Shown piece by piece: positions 43,851-52,894 of a DNA stretch of 64,000 bases. The number at the start of each line of letters is the position of its first letter. Positions within the stretch are counted from its first letter, which is position 1. The notes under the pieces are model-generated. The model was not told where the DNA came from, did no database searches, and saw nothing but the letters and a program-made list of their open reading frames with translations. The DNA comes from Methylobacterium currus (GTDB lineage Bacteria > Pseudomonadota > Alphaproteobacteria > Rhizobiales > Beijerinckiaceae), in assembly GCF_003058325.1 (NCBI RefSeq), contig NZ_CP028843.1:1169501-1233500 (forward strand), read 5' to 3'. A program made the translations under genes and the position numbers.

Positions 43851-45065
43851 CTACTGCGTCAATTGCCCCACGCTCAGGATCGCCCCCATCACCGAGATGA
43901 TGAGCCCGCCGATCAGGCCGCCGATCGCCACGGTCACCAGGGGGGTGAGCAGGGCGAGCAGGCGGTCGATGCGCTGGCGGGTCTCGGTCTCGTGCATCTC
44001 GGCGGCGTGGATCAGGACGCTGCCGAGGCGGTTCACCTGCTCGCCGCTGGCGATCAGGTTCAGGGTCGAGGCGGCGTAGGGCTTGAGCGACGACAGCCCC
44101 GAGGCGAGGCTGCCGCCTTCCGCCAGCCGCCGCCCGGCCTCGTCGAGGGCGCGGCGGAAGACCCGGTTGCCGGCGAGCGGGCGGGTCGCCGCCACCGCGT
44201 CGGGGATCGGCACCTCGGCGGTGAGCAGGGTGCCGAGCACCCGGCAGAACCGGCCGCACTCGATGCCGACCACGATCTCGCGCACCAGCGGCAGGCGAAG
44301 CGCCAGCCGCGCCCGGGCCGCCGCGAAGGCCGGCATCCCCCAGGCCCGGACGAGCCCGACGACGACGAGCGCGGCGCCGCCGAGGAGGAACGGCCAGGTG
44401 GCCGAGAGCGTCTCGCCGAGCCAGGCGGCGGCGCGGATCGCGAAGGGCGGCGCCTGGCCGCTGCCCTCGAAGAGCGGGGCGAGCGCCGGCACCAGCACGC
44501 CGACGATCATCGCCACGGTGCCGACCGCCATCGCGACCAGGAGCGCCGGGTAGATCATCGCCGAGGTCAGGTGACGCTTGACCGCGTCGCGGCGCTCGAT
44601 CGACGCAGTGAGCGAGCCGACGACGTCGACGAGGGTCCCGGTGGCCTCGCCGGCGCGCACGATGTCGACCATGTCGCGCGGGAAGGCCTGCGGATGGGCC
44701 GCCATCGCCCGCGACAGCGAGGCGCCGGCCATCACCCGTTCGAGCAGGTCGGCGAGGACGGGCTTGAGGGCCGGCCCGGCCTGGCGCTCGACGAGGCGCA
44801 AGGCGCGGTCGACGGTGAGGCCGGCGCCGACCAGCGTGCCGAACTCGCGCAGGAAGGCGATGCGGGCGGCGTCGTTGACCCGGTCGCGCCCGAACAGGTC
44901 GCGGCGCCAGAACGGCGCCGGTCCGGACTCCGCCTGCTCGATCTCGTAGACCTGGAGCCCGTCGGCCCGGAGCTGCGCCACGGCGCGCTGGCGGGTCTCG
45001 GCCTCGATCCTGCCGGTGCGGGACCGCCCGTCCGCCGCATAGGCCTTGTAGGCGAAGCGCGGCAT
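43851..45065 (-). CDS. gspF: Type II secretion inner-membrane protein GspF
   Basis: A 404-residue polytopic protein with the GspF/PilC N-terminus (FAYKAYAADGRSRTGRIEAETRQRA) and two T2SSF domains (AFLREFGTLVGAGLTVDRAL and GRFCRVLGTLLTAEVPIPDAV), each before membrane segments. It is the platform protein of type II secretion and docks the GspE ATPase. It starts immediately after the gspE stop, so gspEF form an operon. Confidence 0.94.
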   Translation of the reverse strand: MPRFAYKAYAADGRSRTGRIEAETRQRAVAQLRADGLQVYEIEQAESGPAPFWRRDLFGRDRVNDAARIAFLREFGTLVGAGLTVDRALRLVERQAGPALKPVLADLLERVMAGASLSRAMAAHPQAFPRDMVDIVRAGEATGTLVDVVGSLTASIERRDAVKRHLTSAMIYPALLVAMAVGTVAMIVGVLVPALAPLFEGSGQAPPFAIRAAAWLGETLSATWPFLLGGAALVVVGLVRAWGMPAFAAARARLALRLPLVREIVVGIECGRFCRVLGTLLTAEVPIPDAVAATRPLAGNRVFRRALDEAGRRLAEGGSLASGLSSLKPYAASTLNLIASGEQVNRLGSVLIHAAEMHETETRQRIDRLLALLTPLVTVAIGGLIGGLIISVMGAILSVGQLTQ

Positions 45066-46796
45066 TTACAAGGTTCCTTCCAGCACCCGCCCGACCTCGT
45101 CGAGGGTCGTCCCGCCGTCGAGCACCCGCGCCCGGGCGCTGTCGGCGAGGGTCGTCATGCCGGCGGCCCGGGCGCGGGCGGTCAGGGTCTGCTCGTCGGC
45201 GCGATTCGCGATCAGCCCGCGCAACTCGCCGTCGAGGGTCATGATCTCGGAGGCGACCATGCGGCCGCGATAGCCGGTGCCGTTGCAGGACGGGCAGCCG
45301 CGGGCGCGCTTGAGGCTCAGGGGGACCTCAGGGGGAATGCCGAGGCGCAGGCGCTCCTGCGGCGTCGCCGGGGCTGCCTCGGCGCAAAGACCGCAGAGGC
45401 GCCGCACCAGGCGCTGGGCCACCACGCCGTTGAGGACCGCGGCGATGAGGTAGGGCTCGATGCCCATATCCATCAGCCGGGTCACGGTGGCGGGGGCGGA
45501 GTTGGTGTGGAGCGTCGAGATGACGAGGTGGCCGGTCAGCGCCGCCTGCACGGCGATGCGGGCGGTCTCGCCGTCGCGGATCTCGCCGACCATCACCACG
45601 TCCGGGTCCTGGCGCAGGATCGAGCGCAAGGCCGCCGCGAAGTCGAGACCGATCCCGGGATGGGCCTGGACCTGGTTCACCCCGGCCATCCGGTACTCGA
45701 CCGGGTCCTCGACGGTGACGACCTTGAGATGCGGGCCGTTGATCCGGCGGAGCGCCGCGTAGAGCGTCGTGGTTTTTCCTGAGCCGGTCGGGCCGGTGAC
45801 GAGGACGAGGCCGTTCGGCCGGCTCGTCATCGCGGCGATCTCACCGATTGCCGCCGCGTCGAAGCCCAGCGCCGAAAAATCCTCGACCCGGCGCGAGCCG
45901 TCGAGGACGCGCAGGACGATGCTTTCGCCGTGGGCGGTCGGTAGGGTCGAGACACGGATATCGACGTCCTGGCCGCGATCGGGGGCCTGCATGCGCCCGT
46001 CCTGGGGCAGGCGCCGCTCGGCGATGTTGAGCCCGGCCTGGATCTTGATGCGGGTGGTGAGCGCCAGCTGCACCGATTTCGCCAGCCGCTCGGATTCGAC
46101 CAGCACGCCGTCGACCCGGTAGCGCACCCGCATGTCGGCCTCCTCGGCCTCCAGGTGGATGTCGGAGGCCGAGAGCTCGAAGGCCTTGCGCACCAGGCGG
46201 GCGGCGAGGCGCACGATCGGCGCCTGGCTCGCCACGTCGGCGAGCCGCGCGAGGTCGTCGTCGCTCCCCGCCTCGCCCTCCTCGGCGACGTCGCCGTAGA
46301 CGGCGCGGTGGGCCCGCTCGAAGCTGCCCGGGCCGACGAGGCGAAAGGCCACCCGCCGGTCGCAGAGGTGCTCCAGCGCCTGGCCGGTCTCGCCGTCGAA
46401 CGGGTCGACCACGGCCACGACGAGGCGCTCGGCCTCGGCCGCCAGCGGCAGGACGCGGGCGCGGGCGCAGTAATCGGGCGAGAGGAGATCGGGCATGACC
46501 GGCTCGCCGGGCAGGTCCTCCTGGCGCAGGATCGGCAGGCCGGTCGCCTCCGACAGGGCGGTGACCAGCGTCGCCTCGTGGACGAGGCCGAGCTCCGTCA
46601 GCAGCAGGGGCAGGGGACGCCGACCGGGCCCGTCGAGGGCGGCGAGCGCCCGCTCGTGGCCGGCGGCGTCGAGCACGTCGCTCTCGGCGAGCCGGTCGAC
46701 GAAGGCGCGCAGGTCGTCGGTGCGGCTGCGCGGCGCATCGCGCCGGTCGGCCCGCGCCGGCCGCGGCCGGGTCTTGCCCGCCCAGATGCTCAGCAT
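45066..46796 (-). CDS. gspE: Type II secretion ATPase GspE
   Basis: A 576-residue cytoplasmic ATPase powering pseudopilus assembly. An N-terminal MshEN-like domain (LLLTELGLVHEATLVTALSEATGLPILRQEDL) is followed by the ATPase: Walker A GPTGSGKTTTLYAAL, Asp box ITVEDPVE-like VVTVEDPVEYR, Walker B DPDVVMVGEIRD, His box STLHTN, and the CxxC zinc site CGLC/CPSC. ATG at 46796 (MLSIWAGK) follows GGGGCAGGA; the much longer frame to 48230 is antisense to gspL and was rejected. Confidence 0.95.
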   Translation of the reverse strand: MLSIWAGKTRPRPARADRRDAPRSRTDDLRAFVDRLAESDVLDAAGHERALAALDGPGRRPLPLLLTELGLVHEATLVTALSEATGLPILRQEDLPGEPVMPDLLSPDYCARARVLPLAAEAERLVVAVVDPFDGETGQALEHLCDRRVAFRLVGPGSFERAHRAVYGDVAEEGEAGSDDDLARLADVASQAPIVRLAARLVRKAFELSASDIHLEAEEADMRVRYRVDGVLVESERLAKSVQLALTTRIKIQAGLNIAERRLPQDGRMQAPDRGQDVDIRVSTLPTAHGESIVLRVLDGSRRVEDFSALGFDAAAIGEIAAMTSRPNGLVLVTGPTGSGKTTTLYAALRRINGPHLKVVTVEDPVEYRMAGVNQVQAHPGIGLDFAAALRSILRQDPDVVMVGEIRDGETARIAVQAALTGHLVISTLHTNSAPATVTRLMDMGIEPYLIAAVLNGVVAQRLVRRLCGLCAEAAPATPQERLRLGIPPEVPLSLKRARGCPSCNGTGYRGRMVASEIMTLDGELRGLIANRADEQTLTARARAAGMTTLADSARARVLDGGTTLDEVGRVLEGTL

Positions 46797-46964
46797 CGTC
46801 CTGCCCCAGAGAAAGCCAGAAAAGAGAGGACCCGACAGAAGACGCCGACCGGTGCGGCGCGACGCCGGCCATTCTCGCGCGGCGTCCTTAAGCGGACGGA
46901 AATATCGCTGCGTTAGACACCTCCACGACGCCCGCCGCACCGCGGGCGCCGGAGCCGACCGGTC

Positions 46965-48038
46965 TTGCGCGCGCCATCCCTCCCGTCCCCGGCCCAGGGC
47001 CTGCTGTCGTCGGTCGAAGCCTCGCTCCGGTCCGGCATCGACGCCGCCTCGCACCTCCTCGGCCTGACGGAGATCCGCGCCGACCGCGAGCCGGCTCTGC
47101 TGACCCTGCGGCTCGGCGCGCCGGGCGAGACCGGCCTGACGGTGGTCGACCGGCGCGACGGGCCGGACCGGACCTACCGCCTCGACCTCCAGGCGGACGA
47201 CCTCGCCGGCCAGATCGCCGCGATCCGGGGCGGCCGGCCGGAGGAACGGGCGAAGATCGTCGTCGATCCGGCCGCCTGCTTCATCCGCACCCTGGACCTG
47301 CCGGGCGCGGCCCTGCCGCGGATGCGGGCGGTGCTGGCGCAGGAACTGGAGGCCGCGACCCCGTTCCGCGCCGACCAGGTGTTCAGCGACTGGTACGTCG
47401 AGGGCGAGGATCCGGAGACCCGCACCCTGCGGGTGCGCCACGTCGTGCTCAAGCGCGCCCGGCTCAGCCCGCTGCTGGCGGCGTTGGCGGGGGCGGGGCT
47501 GAAGGCGAGCGTCGTCGCGGTCGGCCCGGCGGAGGACCGGACGATGCCGGTCGACCTCCTGTCGAGCGGCCATCACGCCCTGCCGGCTTTGTTGCGCAGC
47601 ACCGGCACCCTCGTGCTGGTGGCGGCGACCGGCCTCTTCCTCGTCGGCGCCTTCCTGGGCCTGCGCCAGCATCAGGCGGCGACGCTGGCCGCCCTCGACG
47701 ACGCCTTCGCGACCGCCCGGCAGGCGGCGGCCTCCGGCCTTCCGCCGGCGGTCCAGGCGGGGGCGGCCGCGATCCTGGCTGAGCGCGGGATTCCCGTGGT
47801 GCGGATCTGGGATGCGGTCGCCGCCGCGCTGCCGGGCACGGTCTCGGCGGAGACCCTGCGCCTCACGGCCGCGGGGCTCGAACTGACGCTGCTGGCACCC
47901 GACGCGCCCGCAATCCTCGCGGCTTTGGCGCGGCTGCCGGGCTTCGGCCCCCCCGAGCTGCGCCAGGCCTCCCCGGCGGAGGGCGGCCAGCGGATCGTCG
48001 TCGCGCTGCCGCGCCACGTCGCGGGAGCCCGGCCGTGA
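46965..48038 (+). CDS. gspL: Type II secretion GspL-like protein
   Basis: A 357-residue bitopic protein. A cytoplasmic actin-like N-terminal part (IVVDPAACFIRTLDLPGAALPRMRAVLAQELEAATPF) resembles GspL/PilM. A TM helix follows (~206-230, LVLVAATGLFLVGAFLG) and then a ferredoxin-like periplasmic part as in PilN/GspL. It connects GspE to the pseudopilus platform. TTG start at 46965 is the only reasonable initiator. It is divergent from gspE and overlaps gspM by GTGA. Confidence 0.82.
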   Translation: MRAPSLPSPAQGLLSSVEASLRSGIDAASHLLGLTEIRADREPALLTLRLGAPGETGLTVVDRRDGPDRTYRLDLQADDLAGQIAAIRGGRPEERAKIVVDPAACFIRTLDLPGAALPRMRAVLAQELEAATPFRADQVFSDWYVEGEDPETRTLRVRHVVLKRARLSPLLAALAGAGLKASVVAVGPAEDRTMPVDLLSSGHHALPALLRSTGTLVLVAATGLFLVGAFLGLRQHQAATLAALDDAFATARQAAASGLPPAVQAGAAAILAERGIPVVRIWDAVAAALPGTVSAETLRLTAAGLELTLLAPDAPAILAALARLPGFGPPELRQASPAEGGQRIVVALPRHVAGARP

Positions 48039-48562
48039 GGCCGGATCTTCCCCTCGCCGGGCGTCCGCTGCTCCTCGGCCTCGCCGGGCTGGCTCTCGCC
48101 GCCGCCCTCGGGACCGGGCCGGTGCTCGACGCGCTCGGCGCCCAGGACGACATCGCGCTCGCCCGCGACCGCCTGGCCCGGGCGCAGGCCGCCGCCGCGG
48201 CCCCGCGCTCGGCGCCGCCTTTGTCCGCACCGGACGAGGCCGGCCTCGCCGCCGCCTTCCGGGCCCGCCTCGACGCGCTCGCGGCGGAGCGGACCGCGAT
48301 GGTCGACGGCGCCGGGATTCAGCCCGATCCGGCGCGCCCGACCCTGCCGCGCCTCTCGGCCTCCCTGCGCGGCAGCGCGGAGGGCCTGCACGGTCTGCTC
48401 CAGGCGCTCGAGACGGGGAGCCCCCTGATCGTGCCGGAGGAGGCCGAGCTTGCCGTCGAGCGCCCGGCCGATCCCGAGATCGGGCGGGCCACCGTGATGC
48501 GCCTGACCCTCGCGGTGCGCGGCGTGCTGCTGCCCGCGCCGGCCAGCAAGACCACGCCGTAG
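48035..48562 (+). CDS. gspM: Type II secretion GspM-like protein
   Basis: A 175-residue protein with one N-terminal TM helix (LLLGLAGLALAAALGTGPVL), an Ala-rich coiled segment, and a C-terminal alpha/beta periplasmic domain (RLSASLRGSAEGLHGLLQALETGSPLIVPEEAEL), the usual GspM layout. It interacts with GspL. GTG at 48035 overlaps the gspL stop (GTGA), so translation is coupled. Sequence identity in this family is low, so the call rests on topology and position. Confidence 0.78.
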   Translation: MRPDLPLAGRPLLLGLAGLALAAALGTGPVLDALGAQDDIALARDRLARAQAAAAAPRSAPPLSAPDEAGLAAAFRARLDALAAERTAMVDGAGIQPDPARPTLPRLSASLRGSAEGLHGLLQALETGSPLIVPEEAELAVERPADPEIGRATVMRLTLAVRGVLLPAPASKTTP

Positions 48563-48574
48563 GGAGGCCAGGCC

Positions 48575-49099
48575 GTGAGACGGATCGGACCTCACTGTCG
48601 CGCGACCCTGGCGGCGACCGGGCGCGGACCCCGCATCGCCTGCGGCCTTGCCGCCGGCATGATGCTCGCCGCCTTCGCCTGGCCGGTCGATGGCGGCCCC
48701 GCGCCCGTCCCGCACCGCGCCGCCGCCGCCGCGATGCCGCCGGCGGACGAGACCGCGTTGCAGCGGCCGCTCTTCGATCCCGGCCGGCGCCCCTGGACCG
48801 CCCGGGGCCCGCGCGACATCCTGAACGGCGACCCGCCGCGGCCGGTCCTGACCGTGCGCGGCATCCTGCTCGACGGCGCGGTCGCCCGGGCGCTGATCGA
48901 CGACGGCAGCGGCGACCAGGCCTGGCTCGCCCGCGGCGAGGGCAGGGGCGACTGGCACGTCGTCGCGGTCGGGCGCGACCAGGTCACCCTGGCCCAGGGC
49001 GAGCGCCGCTACGTCGCGACCTTCCTCGGCGCGCCGACGACCCTGCGGCCGGTGGGCGCGAAGCCGGTGACGGAGGCGGGTCCGGCCTTGCGACGGTGA
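48575..49099 (+). CDS. Minimal GspC/GspN-like type II secretion protein
   Basis: A 174-residue protein with one N-terminal hydrophobic segment (ACGLAAGMMLAAFAWPV), a Pro-rich linker, and a single domain LTVRGILLDGAVARALIDDGSGDQAWLARGEG...VGRDQVTLAQGERRYVATF. That domain looks like the homology region of GspC, which binds the secretin; there is no PDZ or coiled-coil domain. GTG at 48575 follows GGGAGG. It is the third gene of the gspL-gspM unit. Confidence 0.7.
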   Translation: MRRIGPHCRATLAATGRGPRIACGLAAGMMLAAFAWPVDGGPAPVPHRAAAAAMPPADETALQRPLFDPGRRPWTARGPRDILNGDPPRPVLTVRGILLDGAVARALIDDGSGDQAWLARGEGRGDWHVVAVGRDQVTLAQGERRYVATFLGAPTTLRPVGAKPVTEAGPALRR

Positions 49100-49456
49100 A
49101 GAGGATTGCGAGGTCGGGCCACGGCCGTCCCCGGGAGGCGGGATGGGGCGCGACGCCGGCCCTTGGGATCGTCAGGCTGGGACGGTGACGCCAGATATCG
49201 ACGGACCCGGATTGGACTGCCTGGGCCTTATGGGGATCCATCACGAATTCCAATCATTCGACGTGAGTATTGACTACAAAATAATGCGCAAAGACACAGA
49301 ATAGATTGCTTTCAGCGCGCTCGAACCCTCCCCCGCAGAGGGGGAAGGGGTGATCGCGGGAAATTTATTCAAGACTTGCTGTAAGGCTTGCAAGCAGGGA
49401 CAACATCGGAGACCGGAAACCTTGTCTCCACTCCGCACGTCCCGGCACACCGCCCC
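49100..49456. other. Convergent gap after the gspL unit and gspD
   Basis: About 355 bp without genes. Bases ~49245-49315 are AT-rich. A GC hairpin CCCTCCCCC/GGGGGAAGGG spans 49326-49350 and could terminate either convergent unit. It shares its CGCAGA-containing core with the hairpin at 5541. Confidence 0.4.
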
Positions 49457-51823
49457 TCAATCCAGCATCCGCCGCAGGATCCCCTGCGAGCCCTCATGCG
49501 CCGCCGGCAGGGGCGGGGGCGGCCGGACCGGGCGCACCGGCATCATCGCCCGGAACTGATGGCGGAAATCCTCGGCGATGCGGTCGGCCTCGACGGTCCC
49601 GCGGATCACCCGGGGGCGGATGAACACCAGGAGCTCGGTCCGGACCCGCTCGTCGACCCGGTTGCGGAAGGCCGCGCCGATCACCGGCAGGTCGCTCAGC
49701 ACCGGCAGGTTCTCGTTGGTGATCTGCGCCTTCTCCTGCACCATGCCGCCGATGGCGAGGCTGTGCCCGTCATTCACCGCGACGCTGGTCGCGACCCGGC
49801 GCTGGCGGATCGTCGGCGAGTCGATCTGCGAGGTCGTGGTCGGGACGACGTCGCTGACCTCCTGGTTGATGTCGAGGACGACGAGGCCGTTCTTGTTCAC
49901 CCGCGGCGTCACCGAGAGGATCACGCCGGTATCCTTCATCTCGATCTGGTTGAGGATCGGGGCGCCGGCGGTGAGGGCGCTCTGGCCGGTCTGCTTGATG
50001 ATCGGAACCTGGTCGCCGACCTGGAGCTTGGCGGTGCGGTTGTCGAGCACCGTGATGTTGGGCGAGGAGATGACGTTGACGCGGGTCACGCCCTGAAGCG
50101 CGTTCAGCACCACGTTGAAGTCGGTCCCGGCGAGCAGGTAGTTGAAGCCCGGCACCCCGCGGATCGCCGAGGCGATCAGGCCCGAGGTGCCGTTCGTCGT
50201 CGCCGCCTTGTCGGTCTCGGTGCTGGCGAGGTTGAAGCGGCTGCCCCTCTCCTTGAGGAACCACTGCACGCCGAAGGCCAGCTTGTCGTTGAGCGTCACC
50301 TCGGCGATGACCGTCTCGAGCAGCACCTGGGTCGGCATGGCGTCGAGGCGGCCGAGGATGCGCAGGATCTTGTCGTACTGGTTGCGGGTGGCCGAGATCA
50401 CCAGGCTGTTGTTGGCGTCGTCCGCGACGATGCCGATGGCGTCCCGCCGCATCCCGGCGGCACCGCCCGCGAAGGTGGTGTCGAAGCCGCCGCCATAGCC
50501 TGCGCCGCCAGAGGAGCCGCCGCCGACCCCCCCGCCGCCGAGGAGCCCCCCGCCCCCCCCGAGCCCGCCCGCCGCGCCGCCGAGGCCCGACCCGCCGGCG
50601 GCGGGATCGCCGGCGGCTCCGCCCGAGGCCCAGCCGGAACTCGACGGGGAGGCGCCGCCCGACGCGCCGCCGGCCGACATCGCGCCGCCGGCCGCGGCAC
50701 CCAGGCCGCCACCGCCCAAGCCGCCACTCAGGCCGCCGCCGAGACCACCGCCGAGACCACCGCTCATGGCGGCATAGCCGCCGGACCCGCCGCCATAGCC
50801 GCCCCCCAGGCTGCCTCCGAGGCCGCCCCCGTAGGCGCCCCCCATCCCCGACGCGCCGTAGGCGCCGCCCATCTCCGCCATGACCACGCCCTGCAGCACG
50901 GCGGCGAGCTCCTTCGCCGAGCGGTTCTGGATCCGGTAGACGAAGAGCTGGCGCTCGCGGTCGGCGGCGAGGGTCTCGAGCTGCTCCAGCAGCGCCCGGG
51001 CGCGATCGAGATAGGCGACGCGGGAACTCACCACCAGGATCGCGTTCAGCGCCTCGTTGGGGATGAAGCGGATCACGTCGCCGGTGCCGGCGGTCTCGCC
51101 GCCGAAGATCTGCGTCAGGTCGCGGGCCAGCGCCACCGGGTTGGAGCTGCGCACCGGCACCATCGCGGTCGACATGCCGCGCATCCAGTCGACGTCGAAC
51201 ACCGCGATGGTCTGGCGTAGAACCCGGATCTGGTTGGCATCGCCGGAGAGGATCAGCAGGTTGCGCGCCCGGTCGGCCCGCAGCACCACCTCGCGCGGCG
51301 CCACGGAACCGAGGATCGCCTGCATCTCGGCGGCCGAAATCCAGCGCAACGGCACTGCGACCGCGCCCGCTTCGCCGCCCACGCCCTGGACCGGCCGGAC
51401 CTCGGACGGGGCGCCCGCGGGCACGATCTGGACGCTGCGGCCGGAGCGGCGCAGGGACAGCCCGCGGCTCGCCAGCGCGGTCTCGACCATCCGCAGCAGC
51501 GCCTCGCGGCTCACAGGCCCGCCGGTCTGCAGGGTCAAGGTGCCCGAGGCGCGCTCGTCCAGGCTGTAGCCCCAGCCGAGCGTGTCGGCGAAGACCGCCT
51601 TGGCGGCCACCGGCAGCGGCACCTCGACGAGGTTGAGGCTCACCGGCCCGCCCGCGATCGGCTCCCGGACCGGGGCCTCGCCGCCGATCAGGCGGTCGTC
51701 GCCGCGCAGGACCAGGGCGCCGGTGTCCCGCGCTCCGCCATGCCCGACGGGCTCCGCGCCATGGGCGATCAACGGCCAGCCGCAGGCGAGCGCCAGGGCT
51801 AGGACAGGCCTACCTCTGATCAT
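49457..51823 (-). CDS. gspD: Type II secretion secretin GspD with Gly-rich insert
   Basis: A 788-residue outer membrane secretin. A signal peptide and N-domains (VSLNLVEVPLPVAAKAVFADTLG, then NLLILSGDANQIRVLRQTI, then ALNAILVVSSR) precede the secretin core (LLETVIAEVTLNDKLAFGVQWFL ... NVISSPNITVLDNRTAKLQVGDQVPI). Residues ~318-447 are a ~130-residue Gly/Ser/Ala-rich stretch inside the last N-domain, far longer than usual. The C-terminal tail is Pro-rich. ATG at 51823 follows GGCGGGGTG. It is separated from other gsp genes and may be transcribed alone or with gspG. Confidence 0.94.
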   Translation of the reverse strand: MIRGRPVLALALACGWPLIAHGAEPVGHGGARDTGALVLRGDDRLIGGEAPVREPIAGGPVSLNLVEVPLPVAAKAVFADTLGWGYSLDERASGTLTLQTGGPVSREALLRMVETALASRGLSLRRSGRSVQIVPAGAPSEVRPVQGVGGEAGAVAVPLRWISAAEMQAILGSVAPREVVLRADRARNLLILSGDANQIRVLRQTIAVFDVDWMRGMSTAMVPVRSSNPVALARDLTQIFGGETAGTGDVIRFIPNEALNAILVVSSRVAYLDRARALLEQLETLAADRERQLFVYRIQNRSAKELAAVLQGVVMAEMGGAYGASGMGGAYGGGLGGSLGGGYGGGSGGYAAMSGGLGGGLGGGLSGGLGGGGLGAAAGGAMSAGGASGGASPSSSGWASGGAAGDPAAGGSGLGGAAGGLGGGGGLLGGGGVGGGSSGGAGYGGGFDTTFAGGAAGMRRDAIGIVADDANNSLVISATRNQYDKILRILGRLDAMPTQVLLETVIAEVTLNDKLAFGVQWFLKERGSRFNLASTETDKAATTNGTSGLIASAIRGVPGFNYLLAGTDFNVVLNALQGVTRVNVISSPNITVLDNRTAKLQVGDQVPIIKQTGQSALTAGAPILNQIEMKDTGVILSVTPRVNKNGLVVLDINQEVSDVVPTTTSQIDSPTIRQRRVATSVAVNDGHSLAIGGMVQEKAQITNENLPVLSDLPVIGAAFRNRVDERVRTELLVFIRPRVIRGTVEADRIAEDFRHQFRAMMPVRPVRPPPPLPAAHEGSQGILRRMLD

Positions 51824-52201
51824 CACCCCGCCGTCCCCATGGCCCACCTGTCGATGGGGCGGACGTTAGGGGAGTTATGGTTAACGAGGAATTGAGAGGG
51901 CCGCGCCGGCCGGTTTCCGGCAATGGCCGCCCAACGGATAGGCCGCCTCCGCGTGCAGCATGCCGGAGCGATGTTGCGCCCGGTCGGCAGCCCGGCACCA
52001 CGTCAGCCAGGATGATCCGCCGAGAACCGGGCCGCCAGATCGCAACGGAGACCGGGCGGCACCGGGCCGGGCCGGCACCGGACTGTCGGACATGACCAAT
52101 CGACTGCCTCGAGATGCCGGATTATTGTCCCACACGGCCTGCGCGACCGTCGGGCGACCGGGCCGGCCCCACGATCGTCCGGCGGTCGCGCGGAGATGCC
52201 G
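51824..52201. other. Non-coding gap between gspG and gspD
   Basis: About 380 bp on the path between two minus-strand secretion genes. I see no gene; it probably carries a gspD promoter, with a somewhat AT-rich patch near 51868-51895. Confidence 0.35.
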
Positions 52202-52681
52202 TCAGTTGCTCGCGACGTCGGCCTGGTCGCCGCTGCCGCCGGCCTTGCCGTCGGCGCCGAGGCTGTAGACCTCGAACGGGGTGCCGGCGGCACCCGGGGA
52301 GCGGTACAGATAGGCGTGGCCCCACGGATCGGTGAGGCCGCGGGCGTCGCGCACATAGGGGCCGCGCCAGCCCGGGCCGGTCGGCTGCACCAGGGCCTGC
52401 AGGCCCTGCTGCGACGTCGGGTAGGCGCCGAGGTCGAGGTAGTAGAGCTCGACCGCCTGGGCGATGTTCTTGACCTGGATGCGCGCCGTCTCACCTTTGG
52501 CGCGGCCGAGATAACCCAGCACCTGCGGCGTCACCATGGTGGCGATCATGCCGATGATCGCCAGGACGACGAGCAGCTCGACCAGGGAGAAGCCGGCCTG
52601 ACCTCCTCGCCGGTCCTCGGTTCGGGTCTCGCGCCGGGTCTCCTGCGGCTCCCCGCGATCCGGTTCGGTCGTGATCAGCAT
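52202..52681 (-). CDS. gspG: Type II secretion major pseudopilin GspG
   Basis: A 159-residue prepilin. An unusually long, charged leader (MLITTEPDRGEPQETRRETRTEDRRGGQAG in pieces) ends at the prepilin peptidase site G/FSLVELLVVLAIIGMIATMV with the conserved Glu5. The C-terminal GLTDPWGHAYLYRSPG and the calcium-binding-type loop SLGADGKAGG are typical of GspG. It forms the pseudopilus shaft. It would be processed by the GspO encoded at 54025. Confidence 0.95.
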   Translation of the reverse strand: MLITTEPDRGEPQETRRETRTEDRRGGQAGFSLVELLVVLAIIGMIATMVTPQVLGYLGRAKGETARIQVKNIAQAVELYYLDLGAYPTSQQGLQALVQPTGPGWRGPYVRDARGLTDPWGHAYLYRSPGAAGTPFEVYSLGADGKAGGSGDQADVASN

Positions 52682-52894
52682 CGTGCGGTCTCGGGATGAA
52701 TGGACAATCGGCGCGACAAGGTGCCGTCTCTTCGTAAAGAAGCCCTCACTGCCGAGGCTGACGAAGGGGCGGAGACCCGCGCGAGTCGGGATTTGTTATC
52801 CAATTCCGGTCAGGATCCGCGCTCGTGACCGCGAGGCGTTGGGGCAGGGATTCTTTGGGGCGGGGCTTTTCTCGGGAAAGGGCAGGGGAGACGC

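Noticed and set aside
46797..48230. Extension of gspE to a 1,054-residue protein
   Set aside because: The extra N-terminal 470 residues are antisense to gspL-gspM and Arg/Gly-rich; MLSIWAGK at 46796 has a ribosome binding site and normal GspE length.
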